The notes under the pieces: model-generated
What the model was told of the DNA's origin: nothing
The model's database searches: none
Seen by the model: only the letters and a program-made list of their open reading frames with translations
Part shown: positions 45,976 through 54,554 of the stretch, one piece after another
Layout of the letters: every line of letters starts with the position of its first letter
How positions within the stretch are numbered: the first letter of the stretch is position 1
Origin: Leptolyngbya sp. O-77
GTDB taxonomy: Bacteria; Cyanobacteriota; Cyanobacteriia; Elainellales; Elainellaceae
DNA length: 64,000 nucleotides
Assembly: GCF_001548395.1 (NCBI RefSeq)
Contig: NZ_AP017367.1
Span: 4,873,001-4,937,000 of the forward strand
Reading direction: 5' to 3'
Translations under genes and position numbers: made by a program

Positions 45976-46272
45976 ATGGCGTTCTCCCTGCAAAGTCTCT
46001 ACGACTGGTATCGCGATGTCATTCGCAATCCCAAATACCGCTGGTGGATTATCTTAGGCACGATTGCATATATCGTTATGCCGTTTGACATCGCGCCCGA
46101 TTTCATTCCCATCATCGGTCAAATTGATGATGCGATCATTATCACGCTGCTGTTCACAGAAGTTTCTCAACTGCTGATCGAGCGCGTGAAAAACAAGAAA
46201 GAAGTGGTGGATTCTGAGCAGGTTGCGTCTGCGGACACGCCTGTAGATGTGCAAGCAGTGTCCATCGACTAA
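45976..46272 (+). CDS. YkvA family (DUF1232) small membrane protein
   Basis: The 98-residue protein has the DUF1232 core: YRDVIRNPKYRWWIILGTIA, then YIVMPFDIAPDFIPIIGQID and DAIIITLLFTEVSQ. The pattern of a short helix, the PxDxxPdxIPxxGxxDD motif and a second helix defines the family, which is widespread in bacteria and of unknown function, possibly membrane-associated. The C-terminal 25 residues are acidic and variable. It converges on the Mrp operon, with a shared hairpin terminator between the two. Confidence 0.9.
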   Translation: MAFSLQSLYDWYRDVIRNPKYRWWIILGTIAYIVMPFDIAPDFIPIIGQIDDAIIITLLFTEVSQLLIERVKNKKEVVDSEQVASADTPVDVQAVSID

Positions 46273-46407
46273 GATTTCATCTTCTCGTCGTTGCTACTGA
46301 AAGCGTCTGTTCTAGAAACAGGCGATCGCCCTTCACAATTAAGTTTTTTCCCAGCAATCGAGAGCGAAGGGTGAGGCTTCGAGATAAAAACTCAGGCTAG
46401 AGTTGTT

Positions 46408-46445
46408 GCAGAGAGTCGATTCTCAACTTGGAATCGGCTCTCTGC
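46408..46445. terminator. Bidirectional-type hairpin between YkvA and mrpB
   Basis: GCAGAGAGTCGATTC at 46408 pairs with GAATCGGCTCTCTGC ending at 46445 with one mismatch over an eight-base loop. It sits between convergent stops at 46272 and 46493 and could end both units. Confidence 0.55.
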
Positions 46446-46492
46446 TTGTATTACAAGAATTTGACTCTCAAAGCCTTGATTGTTAAGCCTTG

Positions 46493-47155
46493 CTACAGCA
46501 AACCTCGATAGCGGATAAATACTAAGATGACTGCCCAGGAACCCAGCGCCACTTTCAGCGCCACCAAAATATTCAGAATGGGAATCACGCCGCCGCTAAC
46601 CAGGCTGCCCAGTTCGCCGTGCGGCAGTTCGAGTCCCACCAGCGTCATCACAGCTAGCACGATGAAAATCATCACCGAGATTTTTTCCCAGCGGGCGGTG
46701 TGCCAGCGTTGGTAGATGCTCTGCATCAGTTCTGAAGAGGATGTGATTGCCACCAGTCCGATGGCCGTGCCGCCTGCCACACCAGCCGCAAAACCGCCGC
46801 CGGGGCTGAGGTGTCCGCGAATCGCCAGTTCAATGCCCACCAGGGCGGCGATCGTCGCGCCCAGCCGCGCCAGCACGATGGAGGGTTCGTCGGTAAAGCG
46901 GCGAAACTTAGCCGAAGGCTTTTCGTTTGCCAGTAGGAAATAGGCTCCCATGATAGCAATGGTGAACACCACGACTTCAAAGATGGTGTCGTAGAGCCGA
47001 TTGCGAAAGATGATGCCCGTGACGGCGTTGGGCACGCCGCTATCTTGCACGATGGCTTCAACGATGGAAAACTCCAGTTCACTAGGGGCAGGCTGGGGCA
47101 TCAGCAGGATTTTCAAAAAAATGGCAACGCCTGCCAGCAGATAAATCCAGATCAT
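46493..47155 (-). CDS. mrpB: Na+/H+ antiporter MrpB/MnhB-type subunit
   Basis: The 220-residue membrane protein has a first part (TM helix, then GVPNAVTGIIFRNRLYDTIFEVVVFTIAIMGAYFL, MrpA-C-like) and an MnhB domain (LGATIAALVGIELAIRGHLSPGGGFAAGVAGGTAIG), with the conserved G-H-xSPGGGFxxG of MnhB. Mrp complexes exchange Na+ for H+ and support pH and salt tolerance, and in cyanobacteria also carbon uptake. It is the last gene of the operon; its ATG overlaps the DUF4040 gene stop by four bases. Confidence 0.88.
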   Translation of the reverse strand: MIWIYLLAGVAIFLKILLMPQPAPSELEFSIVEAIVQDSGVPNAVTGIIFRNRLYDTIFEVVVFTIAIMGAYFLLANEKPSAKFRRFTDEPSIVLARLGATIAALVGIELAIRGHLSPGGGFAAGVAGGTAIGLVAITSSSELMQSIYQRWHTARWEKISVMIFIVLAVMTLVGLELPHGELGSLVSGGVIPILNILVALKVALGSWAVILVFIRYRGLL

Positions 47156-47811
47156 GGCTGCTTTGCTCCGGGAGTGGGTGGGCCAACGTAGGCGATCGCC
47201 GGGGAAGACGGCAACTCGGCTTGCAAGATGTCGTAGATGCGGCGGAGGCGCGTGGCTGTCTGGTAGGCCGTCTTGACCGCGACATCGTGCGGGGTAGATG
47301 AGTCGTCTGCCTCAAGCTGGGTGCAGGTGAGATGCACCTCCTTTTCGAGGAGCGCCTGCTGCAAATCTTCTGGGCTGAGATAGGGAATTAGCTCCAGTCG
47401 CAGATGGTATTTCCCAAATGTGATCCGGAGGTCATCGATGAGCGACTTGAGGGGAGATTCAATCGGCAAGGGCGATGATGGATTGGAGGGTTGGTCAGAT
47501 GCCTCTGGCAACAGGCGAAGGGCGATCGCCTCATCCTTTAGCACGCCCAGCCGCAGCACCATTGAGGAACGGACGGCCACCGCGTAAAGCGTTACCGCCA
47601 GCATCGTGCCCACCATTGCCTCCGTCAGCGCCACATCTGCTGCGCCCAGCAGCGTGTATACCAGGGCCGCCACTGCGCCCAGAATGCCGCGAATCACCAG
47701 CGCATGGTAGGGATTCACCTGAAACACCAGCATGGCAGCGGACAGAGGCAGAAGCGCCGTAATTGCGTACACGTATTCGTCGTGGGGTCCGAATATGCTG
47801 TGTGGCATCAT
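47152..47811 (-). CDS. MrpA C-terminal/MbhD-like (DUF4040) subunit
   Basis: The 219-residue protein has three helices containing LVIRGILGAVAALVYTLLGAADVALTEAMVGTMLAVTLYAVAV, the DUF4040/MbhD element normally found near the end of MrpA, and a C-terminal soluble extension (about 130 residues) of unknown function. The core holds the Asp in AADVALTEA, expected to be functional. No NuoL-like MrpA body precedes it in this operon, so the complex uses a reduced A subunit, as in the second type of cyanobacterial Mrp cluster. It overlaps mrpG by four bases upstream and mrpB by four downstream. Confidence 0.82.
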   Translation of the reverse strand: MMPHSIFGPHDEYVYAITALLPLSAAMLVFQVNPYHALVIRGILGAVAALVYTLLGAADVALTEAMVGTMLAVTLYAVAVRSSMVLRLGVLKDEAIALRLLPEASDQPSNPSSPLPIESPLKSLIDDLRITFGKYHLRLELIPYLSPEDLQQALLEKEVHLTCTQLEADDSSTPHDVAVKTAYQTATRLRRIYDILQAELPSSPAIAYVGPPTPGAKQP

Positions 47812-48194
47812 GCGTCCCCCCGATCAGTCTGCGGCTCGTTCGTCAAGCTACTCGTCATGCTGCTAAACGGCTCTACAGCCTCTCCCCAGCGTTCTTCGGC
47901 GGGCAGGTCGCTGGCGCAGTAGGCCAGCACATAGCCCAGCATGGTGTTCCATAGCGCCAATGAGAAGATGGCCAGCAGCAGCAGCGGCCACTCGCGGGGA
48001 ATTTTTAGCAACAGCCCAAAGACGATGCTGAGCGACCCCAGCGTGTCGGCGATCGAGAGGCTGTGCAGCTTGTAAAGAACAGAGCGATCGCCCACCAGCG
48101 GCCAGGTACCCCAAAACCAGAAGACCAGCCCCAGCCCGATGCAGCCGTAGCTTAAAACATTGACCAAAGTGTTAATCACTGGTGCGTTGATCAT
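47808..48194 (-). CDS. mrpG: Na+/H+ antiporter MrpG/MnhG-type subunit
   Basis: The 128-residue membrane protein has three helices and the MnhG/PhaG pattern LSYGCIGLGLVFWFWGTWPL, then VLYKLHSLSIADTLGSLSIV with the LHxxxxAD motif, and LALWNTMLGYVLAYC at the end. It forms part of the membrane arm of the Mrp complex. A 30-residue polar tail follows. Start ATG 48194 lies 45 bases after the mrpF stop; its own stop overlaps the DUF4040 gene by four bases. Confidence 0.88.
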   Translation of the reverse strand: MINAPVINTLVNVLSYGCIGLGLVFWFWGTWPLVGDRSVLYKLHSLSIADTLGSLSIVFGLLLKIPREWPLLLLAIFSLALWNTMLGYVLAYCASDLPAEERWGEAVEPFSSMTSSLTNEPQTDRGDA

Positions 48195-48239
48195 GACAGG
48201 TTTCTAATCAGATGCGGTGCAATTTGGGGTGGTTTTTTT

Positions 48240-48503
48240 CTAAAGGGTTTGCGAGAGATCGTTCAACCGCTTGATGACGTGAGCCAGCAACATCAAGCCT
48301 GCATTTCCCACACTGAGAATTAGCACACCTACTACGCCAATCATCCAGTCGTCTTGCAAAATCGACACGATCAAAATCATGATCGAAGTTTTGGTGGCGA
48401 TGCTGGCAAAAGCCAACATTTTCTGCCAGATATTATCGTCTTGCCACGCTTCGTAAATTGGGATCAGCAGCGCCGCCAGCATAATCATGAGTATCAAGTT
48501 CAT
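48240..48503 (-). CDS. mrpF: Na+/H+ antiporter MrpF/MnhF-type subunit
   Basis: The 87-residue protein has three hydrophobic segments (MNLILMIMLAALLIPIYEAW, ATKTSIMILIVSILQDDWMI, VGVLILSVGNAGLMLLAHVI) in the MrpF length range. The polar residues inside the segments are family-like. Identification leans on its position between E and G. The ATG overlaps the mrpE stop by four bases, so translation is coupled. Confidence 0.8.
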   Translation of the reverse strand: MNLILMIMLAALLIPIYEAWQDDNIWQKMLAFASIATKTSIMILIVSILQDDWMIGVVGVLILSVGNAGLMLLAHVIKRLNDLSQTL

Positions 48504-48898
48504 GATCCGCTCCCCCGCTTAACACGATGCACTTCAAACCATCCCGCTTCGTGATATTTCAACACAATGGTTTTGGGTGTGAAGGTAATCAGAAAAATGT
48601 CTAGAAACAGAAGATGGGGCGATCGCCGAGGCTGCACATGCTGCAAGACAATTTCCTCCCGTTTGTGGGGACGAAGAATCATCTCCAAGGCTTCGGCATA
48701 GGCTTGAGGAATAGATGCGAAAACCTTGAACACCACCCGCAGCCATTCGCTGAGGCGGTCGTCTCGGCCGGTATCACCCCGGGGCAGCAGCAGCGCCACA
48801 GTCACGCCGATCACGATATTTGCCAAGCTCAAATTTGCGGTGAGCAAAAACCAAATTGTGAGCCTTAAGATAAGCTGCCGAGCTAGTTTGCCACCCAT
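48500..48898 (-). CDS. mrpE: Na+/H+ antiporter MrpE/MnhE-type subunit
   Basis: The 132-residue protein has an N-terminal membrane part (LTIWFLLTANLSLANIVIGVTVALLLP) and a soluble MnhE domain with RVVFKVFASIPQAYAEALEM, where the acidic residues after the second helix fit MrpE, then FLITFTPKTIVLKYHEAGWF close to the end. It overlaps the mrpD stop by 16 bases and mrpF by four, indicating one polycistronic mRNA. Its function is assembly and cation transport in the complex. Confidence 0.85.
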   Translation of the reverse strand: MGGKLARQLILRLTIWFLLTANLSLANIVIGVTVALLLPRGDTGRDDRLSEWLRVVFKVFASIPQAYAEALEMILRPHKREEIVLQHVQPRRSPHLLFLDIFLITFTPKTIVLKYHEAGWFEVHRVKRGSGS

Positions 48899-50412
48899 GC
48901 AAAGACCATCCAGAATACGAGGATTAACATTAAGCTCATGCCGCCGATTAAATGCTCAAACTTTTCAGCCGTGCGGGGAAGTTTGACATTTGCTTGCCGG
49001 AAGATCAGCTTGTGGACAATCCAGGCAATTCCAATAATGAGCAGCGGCTTCAGGATATTTTCGACCGTATACGCTTCGTAGTAGACCGCATTAGCCAGCA
49101 CCAATCCACCCAGTAGCAACAGCATCGCCGCCCAAAATCCGGGCTTGAGCGGCTGGCTCTGGGAGTCTGGTGGAAATGAGCGATGGGGCAGAAAGATAAA
49201 TTTTGCAAAGGCGATCGCCGTTCCGACGGCTGCCAGATTCATGCCAACGACCTGCCACGGCAGCAGGCTTTTCATCGTCAGCACTTTTGCGCCAAAGCCC
49301 GACAGCAGCGGAAACCCAGAAATTGAGAAACTAGCGATCGCCAGCGCAATCCACAGCGACCTGCGAATCGGCACCTGGTGTAGCTCCTTGAAACTGCGAC
49401 TGGGCAGGTTGCCTGCCAGCAAGAATAAGGACGACTTCACCAGTCCGTGCGTCAGCGCATAGAAGCCGCCCACCTCCGGTGCCGCCAGCACAAAGCCCAA
49501 CTGCGAGACAGTGCTAAACGCCAGCAGGCGCTTGGTGTCTTTTTCAAACACTGCATAGGCTACGCCCAGCAAGGCCCGTCCCCCACGCCAAACACCCGCA
49601 CCATCGGGGTCGATTTCCGGCAGCAGCAGGGCACAGCGCATCAGCGGGTAAATCCCTGCCTTCACCACCACGCCCGACAGCAGCGCCGACACAGGCGATT
49701 CTGATTCGGAATGCGTGAGTGGCAGCCACAGCCCTGCCACAAACACACCGCCCTTGACCAGCAGCCCCAGAAAAATCAGGGCGATCGCCTCTAGTGGCGC
49801 ACGGCTCAGCCCGCTGTAGGCAAAGGAGTGATTCGCTTGGTAGACCAGCACCGCCCCCATCAGGTAAAACAGCATTGCCGTATTGCTGACAAAGAGATAG
49901 CGCAAGCCCACCCAAATCGAGCGATCGCTCCGGGGATAGGCAATCAGCAGAAACGCCGCAATGCTGATTACCTCCAGCGCCACGTAGAGACTCATAAAAT
50001 CAGCACAGGCAAACGCTGCGTTGACGCTGCCGTGCAAAATCGTGAGCTGAGTATAAAAAAACGCCGACTTGCCTGTATCCCAGCAGTAGAGAATCACGGC
50101 TGCGGTCACCAGCGCGTTGGTGAAAATGAAAAATCCGCTGAGCGGGTCGAGTAGCAGCGTCACGCCAAACCGATCCAGCAGCCCAAAGCTGAGCGGCACT
50201 TCGCGCAAAAACAGCAGTGTGGCGTAAACCGCAGAGGCGAGTGCTGCTGCCAGCGCCAGAGGGCGAGCCAGACGGGGTATCAGGTACACCACAAATCCAG
50301 CAAACAGCGGCAACGCCACCCAGCCAATGGTCAAACGACTCATCGTGGTGTTGCTAATGCTCAGATCTGTGGCAATCGGGCTGCTAAACGAAAACCCGCT
50401 CATCCACCCCAT
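48883..50412 (-). CDS. mrpD: Na+/H+ antiporter MrpD/MnhD-type subunit (NuoM/N-like)
   Basis: The 509-residue protein has about 14 helices and the proton-pumping motifs of complex I-like antiporter subunits: LYVALEVISIAAFLLIAYPR with the key Glu, ALIFLGLLVKGGVFVAGLWL with the key Lys, and AVFEKDTKRLLAFSTVSQLG followed by YALTHGLVKSSLFLLAG. It is the main ion-translocating subunit here. The ATG at 50412 has GGAGG six bases upstream and overlaps the mrpC end by 13 bases; ATG 50343 is an alternative start. Confidence 0.92.
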   Translation of the reverse strand: MGWMSGFSFSSPIATDLSISNTTMSRLTIGWVALPLFAGFVVYLIPRLARPLALAAALASAVYATLLFLREVPLSFGLLDRFGVTLLLDPLSGFFIFTNALVTAAVILYCWDTGKSAFFYTQLTILHGSVNAAFACADFMSLYVALEVISIAAFLLIAYPRSDRSIWVGLRYLFVSNTAMLFYLMGAVLVYQANHSFAYSGLSRAPLEAIALIFLGLLVKGGVFVAGLWLPLTHSESESPVSALLSGVVVKAGIYPLMRCALLLPEIDPDGAGVWRGGRALLGVAYAVFEKDTKRLLAFSTVSQLGFVLAAPEVGGFYALTHGLVKSSLFLLAGNLPSRSFKELHQVPIRRSLWIALAIASFSISGFPLLSGFGAKVLTMKSLLPWQVVGMNLAAVGTAIAFAKFIFLPHRSFPPDSQSQPLKPGFWAAMLLLLGGLVLANAVYYEAYTVENILKPLLIIGIAWIVHKLIFRQANVKLPRTAEKFEHLIGGMSLMLILVFWMVFAWVAN

Positions 50413-50789
50413 TGAACCCCCTCCAAGAGGCCGGCGAGATGGTTCATGGCGTGTTCCCCCCTTTCAATCTCGTTGGCCTCCAAAATGGGGTTGTCTCTCG
50501 CCAGTTTCATGATGCCAACCAGCATCAGCGCTTGGATCGAGAATCCAATCACGATTGCGGTCAAAATCACGGCTTGGGGCACGGGGTCGGCATAGGCTGT
50601 TGCTGCGCTGTCCAGTCCCTCGGTCAGAATTGGCGTTTTCAAGCCCTCTCGCGAAGCAATCAGCACGTAGTAGGCGATCACGCCTGTACTCATCACGTCC
50701 ATCGAGATGATTTTCATCACCAGATTCTTTTTGAAGACGATGCCAAAGAACCCACACAAAATGGTGGCAATTACAAAGGCCTCTAACAC
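50400..50789 (-). CDS. mrpC: Na+/H+ antiporter MrpC/MnhC-type subunit (NuoK-like)
   Basis: The 129-residue protein is first in the operon and has three helices with NuoK-like features: AFVIATILCGFFGIVFKKNL, KIISMDVMSTGVIAYYVLIA with the conserved polar residues, and PVPQAVILTAIVIGFSIQAL, where the Gln-Ala pair is typical of MrpC. The GTG at 50789 follows AAGGAGG with five bases spacing; the frame's ATG at 50888 would add 33 non-conserved residues. About 300 bases of non-coding DNA lie upstream. Confidence 0.88.
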   Translation of the reverse strand: MLEAFVIATILCGFFGIVFKKNLVMKIISMDVMSTGVIAYYVLIASREGLKTPILTEGLDSAATAYADPVPQAVILTAIVIGFSIQALMLVGIMKLARDNPILEANEIERGEHAMNHLAGLLEGVQWGG

Positions 50790-51089
50790 AGCATCCTCCT
50801 TGTCCAAATCAAGCCTGACCCCTTTAGCGCTGCCGCAGCCCAATCCCTGCGGCAATGGTTTCAACCCATGCTGTCTAGAGCGAGCCAAAACTATAGACTT
50901 AATTCAATCATCAAATACCCATTGATAGCAATCATACTATGATTGGTTCTCGGTGTCTGAGAATATGAACTTTTTGTAAGGGCATAGAAACCCGGCTGAA
51001 GATGTCTAGGCGGAGATAGCCAGTTGGGGATATCCAGTTAAAAATATCCAGTTAGAGATATCCAGTTAGAGATATCCAGCCGGAGATAG
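50790..51089. other. Mrp operon upstream region and repeats
   Basis: 300 bases upstream of mrpC and downstream of mgtE (both minus strand). The left part toward mgtE holds the short repeat array at 51007-51092. The AT-rich segment near 50890-50970 is the likely Mrp promoter region. Confidence 0.5.
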
Positions 51090-51092
51090 CTA
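51007..51092. repeat. Short imperfect tandem repeats
   Basis: Units of the type ATATCCAGTTAGAG recur about five times with 14-18 base spacing and variants (CGGAGATAGCCAGTTG, GGAGATAGCTAGC). They fill the gap just after the mgtE stop codon. No function is apparent. Confidence 0.7.
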
Positions 51093-52474
51093 GCCAATGT
51101 TGAGCAGTAGTTTGGCGATGTTGAGGTAGATTAAAATGCCTAAGATGTCGGCAACGGTGGTGATGAACGGCGATGCCATAAACGCTGGGTCAAAGCCCAT
51201 TTTGTGAAACAGATAGGGCAGCAGTGTGCCGACTGTGGCAGCCAGAGCAGCGATCGCAATCAGACTGAGACCCACCGTCAGCCCAATCTCCACCTTGCCG
51301 ACAAACACCATCGCAATGCCCAACACCAGCACCGCCAACACCAGCCCCAGCGCAGCCCCAGCGAACAGTTCTCGCAAAATAACCCGCACAGGCTTCTTGT
51401 TTCGCAACTCGTCGGTACTCAGCCCGCGAATCAGCACCGTAGAAGACTGCGCCCCGATATTACCGCCCGTATCGATGAGCAGCGGCGTAAAGAAGGCGAG
51501 TTCCACCACGCTGTCCAGCACTTCTTCGTACCGCGACATGATGAACACAGTGGCAATATTTGTCACCACCAGCACCAACAGCCAGGGCGATCGCTTTTTC
51601 AAGATTGACAAAAAGCCGCTGTCGAAGTAGCTTTCGCCTTCAGCCCGCACGCCGCCGATGGCGTAAATATCCTCAGTTGCTTCCTCTTCTAAAATGTCGA
51701 TGACATCGTCTACCGTAACCACGCCCAGCAGAATGCCCTCCTGATCCACAATCGGCAGTGCCAGCAGGTCATAGCGCTGAATCAGCCGCGCCACTTCTTC
51801 CTGGTCTACATCGGCTCGTGCAAAGATCACGTCGCGCTCCATCACGTCTTCTACCCGCTGATCGGGCGATGCCAAAAATCAGATCGCGCAGCGACACAGT
51901 GCCCCAACAGCCGCTTGACCGGATCGGTGACGTAGACGTAGTAAGCCACTTCCTTGTCGCGGGCCAGTTCTCGAATGCGCTCCTGGGCCTGGCTAACGGT
52001 CATATCGGCCCGCACCGAGATAAATTCGGGGGTCATGACGCGGCCAGCGGTGTCGGGCTTATAGCCTAGCAGCAGGGCGGTGGCCTGGCGTTCGCTGGGG
52101 TCGAGTCGGGCTAGCACCCGCCGCACTAGGTTTGCGGGCATTTCGTCGAATAGGTTAGCCCGGTCGTCAGGGGCCATGCTCTCTACGATGTCGAGCGCTT
52201 CCTGATCGCGAAACTCTTCGAGAAGAGATTGCTGAACATCGCTGTCGAGATATTCATAAACGGCGATCGCCTCTGCTTTACTCAACAGGCGAAACGCAAG
52301 CATTTGCATTGGCTTCGACAATCCCTGAATCGCCTCGGCAATATCCACAGGAGGAACCGGAACCAGCAACATCTTTGCGCCTTCGTAGTTTTTTTGCTCC
52401 AGCAGCAGTTGGAGCTGATTGCGAACAATGTCGCGCAGTTCGCTGCTGGAGGTGGGGTTGACGGCTTGGGCCAT
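51090..52474 (-). CDS. mgtE: Magnesium transporter MgtE (apparent frameshifts)
   Basis: The ATG at 52474, with AAGGAGG upstream, starts an MgtE N-domain (ELRDIVRNQLQLLLEQKNYE to about residue 125), CBS domain 1 (AGRVMTPEFISVRADMTVSQ) and, in another frame, CBS domain 2 (QRVEDVMERDVIFARADVDQ) and the five-helix channel (ELAFFTPLLIDTGGNIGAQS, the Mg2+-binding pore). The break needs one surplus G (cccc at 51902-51905 on the plus strand) and one surplus T (aaaaa at 51874-51878); with both removed the text reads LLGTVSLRDLILASPDQRVE, exactly as expected. The corrected length is about 460 residues. MgtE is a Mg2+-gated channel. Confidence 0.88.
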
Positions 52475-52699
52475 TGCCTTTGTCCTCCTTGCTTACAAGA
52501 TCAACAGGAAAAAAAATCAACAGGATGGAGAGAGCGATCGAATCAGATGCGATGCGATCGCCCCTCTCCGTCACACTCCCACATTGTTCAACAAAAGCCC
52601 CCACCCTGACTAGGTTGACCAGAATGCACAGCCAGTTTTCCACGAGTTCTCCAAAAAAAGGACACACCCGCCAATCTTTCGCTATACTTGAAAAGACAA

Positions 52700-52776
<77 letters not shown>

Positions 52777-52808
52777 AATTCGATCCCTGTATTGGGTTTC
52801 TAATTTAA

Positions 52809-52840
52809 GGAAAGTCAGATATGTTCTGGCTTTCCTTTTT
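52809..52840 (+). terminator. Terminator of the tRNA-fMet unit
   Basis: GGAAAGTCAGA pairs with TCTGGCTTTCC (one G-T pair) over a five-base loop, followed by TTTTT on the plus strand. Confidence 0.7.
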
Positions 52841-52864
52841 GCTTTTCATCTTCAGGATTAACGC

Positions 52865-52899
52865 AAAAGCAGCCAGTTTGGTGGATTCTGGCTGCTTTT
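52865..52899. terminator. Second terminator hairpin before the GTPase
   Basis: AAAAGCAGCCAG pairs with CTGGCTGCTTTT over an eleven-base loop, with A/T runs on both sides, so it would work in either direction. It insulates the GTPase gene from the tRNA. Confidence 0.7.
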
Positions 52900-52977
52900 T
52901 GTAGAGGACTCCACACTCCAGCGCACCCAGCCAGCCCGGTAGAATAGAACAGGTGATGTGAAAGCGGTGAAACGAGC

Positions 52978-54537
52978 ATGGTTCCTAAGATTCGGCGGCC
53001 GTTGGTGGTGGGGAGTGTGGGGCTGACAGCGAGCGCCTGGCTGATGCAATTGGGTCATCCCACCGGGGCGCATTGGGGCGAAACGATTGTTTGGGGAGCG
53101 ATCGCCCTCGGCGGCGGCCTGTGGTGGTTTCGGCAACAGCAGCCTACGCCAGAGTTGGACACCACGGCTCCGCTAGACCGCACGACAGTTGAGCAAGCGC
53201 TGAAGGCGCTAGAGCCGCTGCTAGATCAGCTAGAGCGAGAATCCGCCACGCCTGCAAAATCGGCGGACAGCACCGTTACGCCGTCGCTGCAACCCGGACT
53301 GAGCGATATTGCTCCGCAACGCTGGCGCGAGCGCCTCGCCCTGCTGAAAACGGAACTGAATCGCGACCAGCTCAACGTCGCCATCGTGGGTGGCAAATCC
53401 GTCGGCAAAACCACGCTTGCCCAGCGCCTCACCGCCGAATGGCTCCCCAACCTGACCCAAACCGTAACGCTGACCGATACTCCGGCGCTGTTCGATAAGC
53501 TAGATGACGCATCAGAAGTCGCCCTAGCTGCGGCGGCTGATTTGGTGGTTTTTGTGACGGCAGGCGACATCACCGATTCAGAATTTCAAGTGCTGAAGGA
53601 ATTGTCGCGCCAGCAGCAGCGAATCGTGCTGGCGTTTAATAAGCAGGATCAGTACCTACCGGGCGATCGCCCGCTGATTCTCCAACAAATTCGAGAGCGC
53701 TTGCTGGGTCAGGTTCCGGTGCAGGAAGTCGTCGCCCATTGCCGCCGCACCTGCACCCCTTAAAAAGTGCGCCAGCATCAGCCCGATGGCACAGTTCAAG
53801 AAATGATGGAGCAGCCCGCGCCGGATCTATCGGCGCTGACCGAGCGATTGACGGGAATCGTCTCCGTTGCGGGGCCGCAGTTGGTGCTGAATACGACCCT
53901 GCGCCGCGCCGCTGCACTAAAAGCCGAGATCCTGTCCACGCTGAATCAATTACGCCGCGATCGCGCCCTGCCGATGATCGAGCAGGCGCAGTGGCTTGCG
54001 GGCGCGGCTGCCTTTGCCACGCCAGTGCCCAGCCTCGACCTGCTGGCAACGGGCGCAATCAACATACAGATGGTGATGGATTTGGGCGCAGTGTATCAGC
54101 AGGCGTTTTCGATGGAGCAGGCGAAGGCGATCGCCACCACCATGGCCGAAACGATGGTGAAGCTGGGGCTGGTGGAAGTCTCGACCCAGGCGATCGCCCC
54201 GCTGCTGAAAAGTCATCTGGCAACGTTCGCAGTGGGCGGTGCCCTACAAGGGGTGAGTGCCGCCTACCTGACCCGCGTCGCCGGCCTCAGCTTGGTCACT
54301 TATTTTGAGGAGCAAAGCCCGACGGCGGCTCCGGCAGGCGAGTTTGCCCTAAAGCGCGATCGCCTGATTCAGTCCATCAAAGCGGTCTTTCAAAACAACC
54401 AGCGCACAGACTTTCTGCAAACCCTCGTGACACAAGCCGCCAAACAACTCGCCCCCGCCGCCGCGCAACCTGTGGCGCTATCTACCGCAACACCCATTCC
54501 AGAACCCGTCAGCGCCCAGACCCAGCTCGGCAGCTAA
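52978..54537 (+). CDS. DUF697 membrane GTPase (apparent compensating frameshifts)
   Basis: The frame from ATG 52978 gives an N-terminal helix pair, the P-loop LNVAIVGGKSVGKTTLAQRL (about residue 140), G3-like TLTDTPALFDKL and the G4 motif AFNKQDQYLP. It stops at 53763 after a short out-of-frame patch. The same frame resumes at 53767 (QPDGTVQEMMEQPAPDLSAL) and continues with the DUF697 region (AALKAEILSTLNQLRRDRAL, GAAAFATPVPSLDLLATGAI). A surplus C at 53735-53737 and a missing A at 53762-53766 explain the patch. The corrected protein has about 519 residues. Such GTPases are membrane-associated and of unknown role. Confidence 0.85.
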
Positions 54538-54554
54538 GCCCTGACCCCTGACCC

